Below, piece after piece: positions 7,274 through 13,473 of a stretch of 16,158 bases of DNA. How positions within the stretch are numbered: the first letter of the stretch is position 1; each line of letters opens with the position of its first letter. The position numbers were made by a program, and so were the translations under genes. Source of the DNA: PALSA-607 sp036510735 (GTDB lineage: Bacteria; Actinomycetota; Actinomycetes; Acidothermales; Acidothermaceae); the NCBI GenBank assembly GCA_036510735.1, contig DATCDK010000063.1:1-16158 (forward strand). The letters are read 5' to 3'. Under the pieces are notes generated by a model, which was not told the origin of the DNA, made no database searches, and saw only the letters and a list, made by a program, of their open reading frames with translations.

Positions 7274-7351
7274 AGGTGTCACGACCCGTCGGGCGCTGCG
7301 GCGCACCTATCGCTGGTCGCGATCAGTGTCACAGCCTGCTCGCCGTTCTCA

Positions 7352-7389
7352 GTGTCGCAGTCAGGTCAAGGTGTCGCAGTCAGGTCAAG
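7352..7389. repeat. Perfect 19-bp tandem repeat in divergent promoter region
   Basis: GTGTCGCAGTCAGGTCAAG at 7352-7370 is repeated without a gap at 7371-7389. A partial relative, GTGTCACAG, occurs at 7326-7334, and GTGTC again at 7393-7397. It lies between LAL regulator 1 (starting at 7273, -) and the DUF4242-like gene (starting at 7465, +). Direct repeats in a regulator's divergent promoter are typical operator boxes; a slippage duplication is the alternative. Confidence 0.8.
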
Positions 7390-7450
7390 CGCGTGTCATC
7401 TACGTACCAAGACCAGTCCTTCTACGGATACGGGCAACCGCCCCGCTCCC

Positions 7451-7456
7451 TAGCGT
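7451..7456 (+). promoter_or_regulatory. Candidate -10 box TAGCGT for a leaderless start
   Basis: TAGCGT fits the actinobacterial TANNNT -10 pattern and ends 8 bases before the GTG at 7465. This is close to the spacing at which the transcript would begin at or just before the start codon, and there is no Shine-Dalgarno. It is a short motif, hence weak evidence. Confidence 0.3.
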
Positions 7457-7464
7457 CAGCCGAT

Positions 7465-7722
7465 GTGAGCACCTACCTGATCCAGCGCCCGGTCGGGGCC
7501 GGCGAAGTCGCCGAACTCGGAGCTGAAGTCGCGGCAATCCAAGCCGCTGCATTGGCGATGACAGCGACCGGACTGCCGGTGAAGGTCCTGCACACGACTT
7601 ACGTGCCTGCCGATCAAACCTGTCTCTGCCTGATGGACGCCGACGATGCGGCCACCGTCATGGAGGCCCTCCGACGCGCTGGCGCAACCGCGGCCAGAGT
7701 GCTGCCCGCTCTCGCCCTCTAG
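7465..7722 (+). CDS. Small DUF4242-like protein
   Basis: 85 residues from the GTG at 7465. Longer in-frame extensions back to 7276 run through the tandem-repeat promoter region and look non-coding (Arg/Cys/Ser-rich), so I reject them. The sequence opens STYLIQRPV, has a central helix, then VLHTTYVPADQTCLCLMDAD and an RRAGATAARVLP tail. This pattern (beta strand, helix, strand with a YVPADxT motif, a CLxxxxD-type strand, then a helix with RRAG) recalls the DUF4242 ferredoxin-like fold family, some members of which are annotated as nickel-binding. I see no clear metal-ligand set beyond one His and two Cys. No signal peptide, so cytoplasmic, unlike the two lipoproteins that follow 15 and 32 bases downstream in a probable operon. 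The biochemical role is unknown. Confidence 0.65.
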   Translation: MSTYLIQRPVGAGEVAELGAEVAAIQAAALAMTATGLPVKVLHTTYVPADQTCLCLMDADDAATVMEALRRAGATAARVLPALAL

Positions 7723-7737
7723 TACGAGGAGATCTCG

Positions 7738-8349
7738 ATGACCGCGACCACTCGACGTCCAGCAAGCATTGCCGTTGGCTTCGCTGCGCTCTGCGTGTGC
7801 CTCGCCTCCTGCTCCGCTAAAAGCAACAATGCACAAGCCTCAGCCGGGACGTCGAAAGCTGACGTAACTGCCGCGGCTGCAAGCGATGCGACGGCGCAGG
7901 CCTCGGCGTCGGCTGACGGCTCGACGCCCGCTGATGGCGCGGCACCAGCACATGGCTCTATCGACCCGTGCAGTTTGCTCACCGACGCCGAGGCAAGCAC
8001 TGCACTGGGCGGCCCGGCTGCACACAAGGTCGCTGACCCGAAGGCAGGCATCGGCGGCGCCGACTTGCCGGTGACCGAGAACCTCTGCAGCTACAACCTC
8101 ATCACCAGCGACCAAACGGGTCACGAGATCTACATCGGCGTGTTTGACGGCGCGAACCGTAAGTACTTCGACGAGACCGCGAATGACTCCGACCACTCCG
8201 CCGTCCCTGGTCTTGGTGACTCCGCCACCGCCGACGCGCAGATCGACGTTTTCGTGTTCAGCAAGGGAACCATGCTCGAGATCTACGGCAGCCTCGGCGA
8301 CGGTGACCAGCTGCAACAGATCGCCAAGCTCGCCATCGCCAAGTTGTAA
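7738..8349 (+). CDS. Putative lipoprotein 1, DUF3558-like domain
   Basis: 203 residues with a GAGGAG ribosome binding site 8 bases ahead of the ATG. The N-terminus is a lipoprotein signal: Arg-rich start, hydrophobic core and lipobox LASC with the lipidated Cys at 25. An Ala/Ser-rich flexible linker runs to about residue 77. The extracytoplasmic domain begins SIDPCSLLTDAEASTALGG, a motif typical of DUF3558-type actinobacterial lipoproteins, and contains a second Cys (ENLCSYN) likely to form a disulfide with the first. The tail VFSKGTMLEIYGSLGDGDQL suggests an alpha/beta sandwich. It is membrane-anchored outside the cytoplasm. It sits 15 bases after the DUF4242-like gene and 32 bases before a second lipoprotein with a related C-terminal domain, so probably one transcript. 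The ligand or role is unknown. Confidence 0.8.
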   Translation: MTATTRRPASIAVGFAALCVCLASCSAKSNNAQASAGTSKADVTAAAASDATAQASASADGSTPADGAAPAHGSIDPCSLLTDAEASTALGGPAAHKVADPKAGIGGADLPVTENLCSYNLITSDQTGHEIYIGVFDGANRKYFDETANDSDHSAVPGLGDSATADAQIDVFVFSKGTMLEIYGSLGDGDQLQQIAKLAIAKL

Positions 8350-8381
8350 ACCCACTCAAACAATTCTCTGAAGGGCTCGCC

Positions 8382-9386
8382 ATGAACAGTGCACGCACCC
8401 TGCGTCTCGCCCCGATCGCGTTCGTCGTCGGTGTGACAGTCATGGTGAGCGGTTGCAACGGAACGAAGACTGCAGCTACCGCAACCACCGCCGACTCGGC
8501 TGCGGCCAACGCATCCGTCGCGGACTCGGCCGCCGCCGTTGATTCGGCAGCGCCGGTTGACTCAGCCGCCGCTGCCGCGCCGGTCAAAGCCACGGGCGGC
8601 GGAAAGTTCTGCACCGAGCTCGCGACGGCAATGAACTCGTCGGCGGCATCGGCCGCGCAAGCCGGCACCGATCCAAAGGCGCAGATCCTGGCAGCCCGCG
8701 CGGCCACCAACAAGATCGTTGGCGATGCGCCGGGGGCCATCAAGTCGGATGTCCAACTGCTGGTGAAAGCATCGAACGCCATGTACGACGCACTGTCCAA
8801 GGTGAACTACGACTACAGCAAACTCACCCCGGCCGATACCGCGGGTCTGTCGGCACCTGACGTCGCCGCGGCAGAACAGCACTTGCAGGACTACGTCAAG
8901 GGAACCTGTGGCATCGATCTCGGCGGCGGCGGAGTTGCTGCCGCGAGCGCGGCCGCGGCGGCAGCCGCTGGCGACAGCAACAATGCGGCGGCTGGCTCGG
9001 ATGCTGCCAACAACGGATCCGCTTGCGACCTCGCGACCGCCGCCGAAGTTAGTGCCGGAGCCGGCAAGCCGATGAAGCTCACCGGTGGCGCAGACACGAT
9101 CTGCGCATTCGGCGCCGTCGACGACCCGAGCTTCTTCATGTACGTGCAGGTCTATAACGACAAGAACAGCATGGCCACGCCGTTGGGGATCGAGGACGGC
9201 AGCGACCACATTGACGGTCTCGGCGACGACGCGTTCTTCAACAAGACCGCCGGGATGGTCTTTGTGCGTAAGGGCGACCGCGGCTTCAGCTTCACGCTCC
9301 CCTCGCTGGCCAACCTCACGACCGACCCGGCCGCGATCAAGGCCAACATGGTCACTCTCGCGAAAGCCGCAGCCGCCCGCTTCTGA
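8382..9386 (+). CDS. Putative lipoprotein 2, two-domain with C-terminal domain related to lipoprotein 1
   Basis: 334 residues; GAAGGG about 7 bases ahead of the ATG serves as ribosome binding site. The lipobox VSGC puts the lipidated Cys at 25. A repetitive Ala/Asp/Ser linker (ADSAAA-type units) follows to about 70. Domain A (about 75-180) is mostly helical with KFCTELATAMN and a terminal GTCGIDL, whose two Cys may pair. A second Ala/Gly/Asn-rich linker runs to about 210. Domain B (about 212-334) begins SACDLATAAEVSAGAGK and parallels the lipoprotein 1 domain: matching first Cys, second Cys (TICAFG), HIDGLGDDAF against AVPGLGDSAT, and a VFVRKGDRGFSF strand against VFVFSKGTMLEI. It is probably anchored on the outer face of the membrane. 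It ends 115 bases from the converging LAL regulator 2, with a long hairpin between. Function unknown. Confidence 0.78.
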   Translation: MNSARTLRLAPIAFVVGVTVMVSGCNGTKTAATATTADSAAANASVADSAAAVDSAAPVDSAAAAAPVKATGGGKFCTELATAMNSSAASAAQAGTDPKAQILAARAATNKIVGDAPGAIKSDVQLLVKASNAMYDALSKVNYDYSKLTPADTAGLSAPDVAAAEQHLQDYVKGTCGIDLGGGGVAAASAAAAAAAGDSNNAAAGSDAANNGSACDLATAAEVSAGAGKPMKLTGGADTICAFGAVDDPSFFMYVQVYNDKNSMATPLGIEDGSDHIDGLGDDAFFNKTAGMVFVRKGDRGFSFTLPSLANLTTDPAAIKANMVTLAKAAAARF

Positions 9387-9416
9387 CCGCCGCGGCTTGC
9401 CGCTTGTCCACCTACC

Positions 9417-9490
9417 CCACTTCGCATCCCTGGTGGTTGTGATTCCGGCCCAAATCGGGTCTGGACGCAGCCACTCGGGATGCAAAGTGG
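9417..9490. terminator. Long imperfect hairpin between convergent genes
   Basis: CCACTTCGCATCCC (9417-9430) is complementary to GGGATGCAAAGTGG (9477-9490) at 13 of 14 positions. The interior partly pairs further and closes on CCC-AAATC-GGG near 9449-9458. It lies between the lipoprotein 2 stop (9386) and the LAL regulator 2 stop (9501), so it probably ends transcription from both sides. It shares no apex or length with the 42-nt hairpin family. Confidence 0.6.
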
Positions 9491-9500
9491 CTTGTGTGGG

Positions 9501-12500
9501 CTAGCGGACGGCGGCGGGTGCGGGTGTGCCTCGCATTCCGAGGCCGTGTGCTTGGCCGACTCGGCCTGCCTCGACGCGGTTGCTGACGTCGAGTTTGTGC
9601 AGCACGTTCGACACGTGAACGCTCGCGGTCTTCTTGCTGATGAACAGCGCCTCAGCGATCTCGCGGTCGGAGAGTCCGTCAGCGAGTTGGCCAAGGATCT
9701 CCATCTCACGCGGCGTCAGTCCGAGGGAGTCAGCCGAGGACGCAGGCGAAACCGAGGCGAGGTCAACCGTAAGCGTGATGCGCGCACGTTGCGCGAGCTG
9801 TTCGATGCGCGTGCGCAACGGGATCGCGCCGATCCGCGAGGCCGTAGCAAACGCAGCTTGAAGGCAATCGGCCGCTTCTCGGCGTCCAACTCGATTTTCT
9901 AGCAATGCCTCCGCCTGCCGCCACTGGCAATCGGCGGTGCGGTACGGCTCGTGGGCGGCCTCCCACAGCGACACGGCATCCGCCCATAACAACGCATCGG
10001 ACCGCGTGAGACGAGACTGCTCCGCAACGGCCATCGCTATGCACGCCCTTGCCTGGGGCGCCCGGGAACCTGCGCCGCCGTCAACCGGTCGGTTGGCCTC
10101 TTGGATCAGGTCGGCGGCGAGCCTTTGGGCAGTGTCGACGTCGGCCTGTCGGCCTCGAGCTCGGTCGTCGGCCAATCGGTCGGCGAGAGCGTGCACGCCC
10201 AACGCACAAATGTGTGCACGACGTGATGCGTCATCGGTCGCCGTCACGAGCGCTAGTGCACGTTCGACGGCGGCGTAGGCGTCCTCGGGTAAACCGCGCT
10301 CGATGGCCAACTCGGCAATCTCCATGTAGAGCAGCCCCCGCGTCTGAATATCGTTGAGGTTGACTGTCGACCGCTCCACGTCGGCCAGCATCTGAGCAGC
10401 TTCGTCGAGTCGGCCGCGACGGATCGCGATAATCGCGGGCACCAGCTGTGGGGCGATGTCAGACGTGCCGACTCCTCTGCGCCCCCAACTGGCCAGCATC
10501 GCTTCGGCTTCCTCGTAGCGGCTGAGGCGAACGAGCGCCCACAATCCGTTGACGACAACGCCGTTCAGCCGGGGAAATCCGCGTTGCTCGCCGGCCAGAC
10601 GACTCTCCAGCACGAGGTTCACAGCCCCCTCGAGATCGCCCCAATCGGTGAGCACGTGGCCGAGGTTGATAAAGGCTCGATCGAGATCCCACGCGTTGCC
10701 AACTTCTAGCGCGATGGTGAGTGCATCGCGCAGCAACCGGATGCCGTCGTCGGGATGACCAAGATCGGCACGGCAGACTCCCAACGTATTCAGGGCGTGT
10801 CCTTCGACACCGCGGGCACCGACTGCTCTCGCGACGGCGATCGCCTCATAACACCGAGCCTCAGACTCCCCGTTGCGCGCGACGAGCATGAGCCACCGGG
10901 CCTCTTCCGCGATGATCCCGGCTAGCTCAACCGAAGGGGGGTTGGTCGGAAGCAGCGCCGCCGCCGTTCGGTACGCATCGAAGGCTGCCTGTGATTCGCC
11001 GAGTGCCCATCGGTGGCGCCCGAGCAACGTGTAATACCGCGCCACACCAAACGGATCGGCGGCGGCGTCAGAACCATCGATGGCTGCCTGTGCTAACTCG
11101 GCGGCGCGCGAACCCGCGCCTGCCAAGTGGGCGACTTCCGACACCTTGGCGAGCAACTGCACACGATCGGTTCGGGCATCGCCTGGCATTCGATCGAGCG
11201 CTGACAACGCGTGCTCGAGATGGGCGAGTGTTTCGGGGAAAGCCCACACGGCCTCGGCTGCATCGGCGGCGGCGAGTGACGCGGCGAGTGCTTGCGGCCA
11301 CTCACCTGCTGCCCACCAATGGCCGGCGAGTTCGGCGACCCGATAGCCCGGCCCCGATGCTCCAAGCGACGGATCCGCGGTGAGTGTTGTCGCCAGCGCG
11401 CGATGCAACCGGCGCGTTTCGCCAGGCAACATCGCTGCGTACACGGCCTCGCGCAACAACGCATGCCGGAAGCGGTAACCCGCAACACTGGCGTCGACTA
11501 CAAGGATCTGCCGGTCGACAGCTTCGGCTAGGGCAAGGTCAAGAGCATCAGAATCGAGGACGCGCAGCGCTGCCACCAGACGGTCGGTGACCGTCGTCCC
11601 CGCTGTGGCAATGACCCGCAGCACTTGCTGCGTCGGCTTTGCGAGTGCTTCGACGCGGCTGAGGATCACGCCTTGCAACTCCGGCGACAACGATGGGTCG
11701 TCGCGCGCCGCGATGAGCTCCTCGGCGAAGAACGGATTGCCTTGCGAACGCGCCCACACTCCGTCGGCGAGCGCCCAGTTCGGCTGCTGGCCGAGGATCG
11801 CACCGATAAGAGTCGCGGTCTCGTCGCGGTCGAGTCCGCCCAGACGCAGTTGAGTGGTGCGCGGATGCCGCGTCAGTTCGGTGAGCCAGCCGTGCAGCGG
11901 GTGATCGCGCAGCACTTCTTCGGCGCGGTAAGTAACGACGAGAAGTGCCTTCGCATCGGTGAGGTTGCGCACCAGGTAACTGAGCAGTTCGGCGCTCGCG
12001 GAGTCGGCCCAGTGCAGGTCTTCGAAAACGAACACGACCGGCGCTTCGTGTGCGGTCTTGGTGATGAAGGTGAGGATCGATTCGAACAGGCGGGTCTTGG
12101 CGAACTCGTCGACCGGTAGAGCTTCACCGGAGATGTCGATGGCGAGCCCGCGGGCTACCGGGCCAGCGACATCGGCCGCCGTATCGACTTGGCCGAGCAC
12201 ATCACGCACGATGCCGACGATGGGTGCGTAGGGGAGTCCGCCGCTGTCTGTCGGGACGCAAACCCCGGTGGCCACGAGTGCGCCGGCGCCGCGAACCTCG
12301 GTGCTGAACTCCTCGACGAGCCGCGTCTTGCCGACCCCGGCGTCCCCGCCGATGAGCACCGTCGTCGTCCGGCCGTTACTTACTTGTTCGAACGCTGCGC
12401 TCAGAACCGCGAGCTGCTCGGCGCGGCCCACGAACTGTGGGGACGAGACGCGACCCCCCACAGCTTCACCCATCCCCATGCGCCGGCTCGACTGACCTGA

Positions 12501-12533
12501 GGTTACTGCCGGCGCGACATCACTGGCAGTCAC
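9501..12533 (-). CDS. Large ATP-binding LuxR-family (LAL) transcriptional regulator 2
   Basis: 1010 residues from a GTG at 12533 placed directly after the preceding gene's TAA (TAAGTG), which suggests translational coupling; an ATG at 12479 (18 residues shorter) is the alternative. The protein begins with a typical FVGRAEQLAVL entry into the ATPase domain, Walker A GGDAGVGKT at about 62-70 and Walker B VVFVFEDLHWAD at about 166-177. A TPR-like helical region fills the middle (for example NTLGVCRADLGHPDDGIRLL). A C-terminal LuxR helix-turn-helix (LTPREMEILGQLADGLSDRE, then EIAEALFISKKTASVHVSNV) lies near residues 945-1000. It is similar in plan to regulator 1 but not a recent duplicate, as domain residues differ widely. 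It appears to be the third gene of an operon behind a 21-codon ORF and a small membrane protein, which might supply its input signal (inference). Ligand and targets are unknown. Confidence 0.9.
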   Translation of the reverse strand: MTASDVAPAVTSGQSSRRMGMGEAVGGRVSSPQFVGRAEQLAVLSAAFEQVSNGRTTTVLIGGDAGVGKTRLVEEFSTEVRGAGALVATGVCVPTDSGGLPYAPIVGIVRDVLGQVDTAADVAGPVARGLAIDISGEALPVDEFAKTRLFESILTFITKTAHEAPVVFVFEDLHWADSASAELLSYLVRNLTDAKALLVVTYRAEEVLRDHPLHGWLTELTRHPRTTQLRLGGLDRDETATLIGAILGQQPNWALADGVWARSQGNPFFAEELIAARDDPSLSPELQGVILSRVEALAKPTQQVLRVIATAGTTVTDRLVAALRVLDSDALDLALAEAVDRQILVVDASVAGYRFRHALLREAVYAAMLPGETRRLHRALATTLTADPSLGASGPGYRVAELAGHWWAAGEWPQALAASLAAADAAEAVWAFPETLAHLEHALSALDRMPGDARTDRVQLLAKVSEVAHLAGAGSRAAELAQAAIDGSDAAADPFGVARYYTLLGRHRWALGESQAAFDAYRTAAALLPTNPPSVELAGIIAEEARWLMLVARNGESEARCYEAIAVARAVGARGVEGHALNTLGVCRADLGHPDDGIRLLRDALTIALEVGNAWDLDRAFINLGHVLTDWGDLEGAVNLVLESRLAGEQRGFPRLNGVVVNGLWALVRLSRYEEAEAMLASWGRRGVGTSDIAPQLVPAIIAIRRGRLDEAAQMLADVERSTVNLNDIQTRGLLYMEIAELAIERGLPEDAYAAVERALALVTATDDASRRAHICALGVHALADRLADDRARGRQADVDTAQRLAADLIQEANRPVDGGAGSRAPQARACIAMAVAEQSRLTRSDALLWADAVSLWEAAHEPYRTADCQWRQAEALLENRVGRREAADCLQAAFATASRIGAIPLRTRIEQLAQRARITLTVDLASVSPASSADSLGLTPREMEILGQLADGLSDREIAEALFISKKTASVHVSNVLHKLDVSNRVEAGRVGQAHGLGMRGTPAPAAVR

Positions 12534-13013
12534 TTAGCAGGGCCGACCGGCGATGCATGACGTGGTGTTGGCCTGGCTGAGCGGTGTGACCGGCGCGACG
12601 TCCTTGGCGATCTGGGCGCGGTTTGCGGGGCTGAGCGTGCTGGCGCCGTTGTTGCTGAGCGGAGCAATGTCGTTCGTGATCTCGGCGCGGTTCGCGGCGC
12701 TCATCTTCTCCGTGGTGACCGGGCCGGTCTTGGCCACGTCGTCGGCGACGATCGCACGGTCGGCGGGGCTGAGGTTGGCGGAGACAGGGCCGGTGGCAAC
12801 GTCGTTCGCGACGATGGCGCGGTCAGCCGGACTGAACTGTGCGTGCGTCGCGACCTGGGCGGCCGAGCTGACGTGGCTGGGTGCCGTCACGCGGCCGACG
12901 AAGAAGGACAGGATCGAGAGTGCGATGACGGTCAGTGCGATGACGGCGTTGCGCTTGGAGTGGGTCGAGGGCTGATCGGTGCTGACCTGGCCGCGGACTG
13001 TGGTGGTGCTCAT
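12534..13013 (-). CDS. Single-pass membrane protein with four SPADRA-type repeats
   Basis: 159 residues; AAGGGGA lies 6-7 bases before the ATG at 13013. A short polar N-terminus (1-21, with Lys/Arg just before the helix) leads into one transmembrane segment (about 22-40, VIALTVIALSILSFFVG). The remainder is probably outside the cytoplasm. Four imperfect repeats follow: FSPADRAIVANDVA (60-73), LSPADRAIVADDVA (81-94), MSAANRAEITNDIA (104-117) and LSPANRAQIAKDVA (127-140), spaced 21, 23 and 23 residues, each a likely short amphipathic helix with invariant Ser, Ala and Arg. The C-terminus, CIAGRPC, has two Cys. I do not recognise a named family. The stop codon abuts the GTG of LAL regulator 2, so the two are almost certainly one operon, and a sensor or anchoring role for the regulator is possible but unproven. 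Confidence 0.8.
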   Translation of the reverse strand: MSTTTVRGQVSTDQPSTHSKRNAVIALTVIALSILSFFVGRVTAPSHVSSAAQVATHAQFSPADRAIVANDVATGPVSANLSPADRAIVADDVAKTGPVTTEKMSAANRAEITNDIAPLSNNGASTLSPANRAQIAKDVAPVTPLSQANTTSCIAGRPC

Positions 13014-13026
13014 GATGTTCCCCTTC

Positions 13027-13092
13027 TCACTCGATCACCCGGGTGGTGATCGCCTTGACTTCAAGGTGCTCGTAAGGAGTAAGGGCCGGCAT
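13027..13092 (-). CDS. 21-residue ORF, possible leader peptide of the SPADRA-LAL operon
   Basis: On the minus strand an AGGAGG Shine-Dalgarno (13105-13100) lies 7 bases before ATG (13092-13090), the best ribosome binding site in the window. The ORF reads MPALTPYEHLEVKAITTRVI plus a final Glu, then TGA at 13029-13027. Its stop is 13 bases before the ATG of the SPADRA-repeat protein, and its end region overlaps that gene's ribosome binding site closely enough for coupled translation. Two inverted repeats lie inside it (13032-13052 and 13053-13066). There is no run of one amino acid typical of amino-acid attenuators, and no signal peptide. It could be a regulatory leader peptide, a small functional protein, or chance; the strong ribosome binding site and operon position argue against chance. 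Confidence 0.6.
   Translation of the reverse strand: MPALTPYEHLEVKAITTRVIE
13032..13066 (-). promoter_or_regulatory. Two adjacent inverted repeats inside the leader ORF
   Basis: CGATCACC (13032-13039) and GGTGATCG (13045-13052) are perfect 8-bp arms around five bases. Next to them CCTTGA (13053-13058) and TCAAGG (13061-13066) are perfect 6-bp arms around two bases. The first can form an RNA hairpin just before the leader stop and the downstream ribosome binding site, as in translational or transcriptional attenuation. The second has too small a loop for RNA and is more likely a DNA palindrome or a coding coincidence. Confidence 0.45.
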
Positions 13093-13116
13093 CGGGAGAC
13101 CTCCTCAGATGAGCCG

Positions 13117-13129
13117 TAGGTACTACCTA
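13117..13129. promoter_or_regulatory. Palindrome TAGGTACTACCTA, candidate operator
   Basis: Perfect 6-bp arms around a single base, located 12 bases upstream of the leader ORF's Shine-Dalgarno and in the 381-base divergent region before the surface-protein gene. Its size and symmetry suit a dimeric LuxR/NarL-type helix-turn-helix, so it could be an autoregulatory site for LAL regulator 2; this is inference. Confidence 0.4.
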
Positions 13130-13198
13130 GATTCTTGGACGGCGGGGGGGCGGGCCTTAGAGCGGCGACGGGGCGGCGGCGACCCTGACCCGCCGAGC

Positions 13199-13240
13199 GT
13201 TGGTCTTCAGCGGGCGTTCTTGCGCCCGTTGAGGACCTGC
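13199..13240 (-). repeat. 42-nt hairpin repeat, copy 4 (reverse orientation)
   Basis: Read on the minus strand it starts GCAGGTCCTCAACGGGC and ends GCTGAAGACCAAC; 14 of 18 pairs form, with the apex GCAAGAAC at 13223-13216, 17 bases from the 5' end as in the other copies. It is also preceded by CGACC and followed by a GCTCGG block similar to copies 2 and 3. Unlike the others it is not 3' of a gene on its strand; it lies in the divergent region upstream of the leader ORF. Confidence 0.75.
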
Positions 13241-13473
13241 GGTCGTTTGGGCGGCGGGACCGTCTGGGTCGAAGTAACTAGCCGAGGGTGGGCTCAGGTG
13301 CCGATGAGGCGCTGTTCAGATTTGGTCGAACAGGCGGTCTCCTGGGCCAATCGGACCAAATTCGGTGGTTTCGGTGGCGGGCGGGCACGGCGTGACAGAG
13401 GATTCATCCAAGACGCGGACATGCCGCTCGGTGGGCAACGTGCCCGTTCAGTTCCGTCCTGGGGGACGTTTTT
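13241..13473 (+). other. Probable 5' leader of the surface-protein gene with long-range complementarity
   Basis: No convincing gene. A plus-strand frame from 13109 crosses it but is Arg/Gly-rich and ends in the downstream signal peptide region. Two perfect 8-bp pairings are present: ATTTGGTC (13320-13327) with GACCAAAT (13354-13361), and CGGGCACG (13382-13389) with CGTGCCCG (13439-13446). The second closes just before the GGGGGA ribosome binding site (13461-13466), so folding could affect translation. I could not match it to a known riboswitch class. Confidence 0.35.

Noticed and set aside
7276..7464. Upstream extension of the DUF4242-like protein to 7276
   Set aside because: The added residues translate the tandem repeats and promoter region and look non-coding; family-like sequence starts at the GTG at 7465.
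13241..13473. Cyclic di-AMP (ydaO-type) or other known riboswitch before the wall-binding protein
   Set aside because: Such a riboswitch would fit a cell-wall gene, but I could not match its conserved blocks in the sequence.
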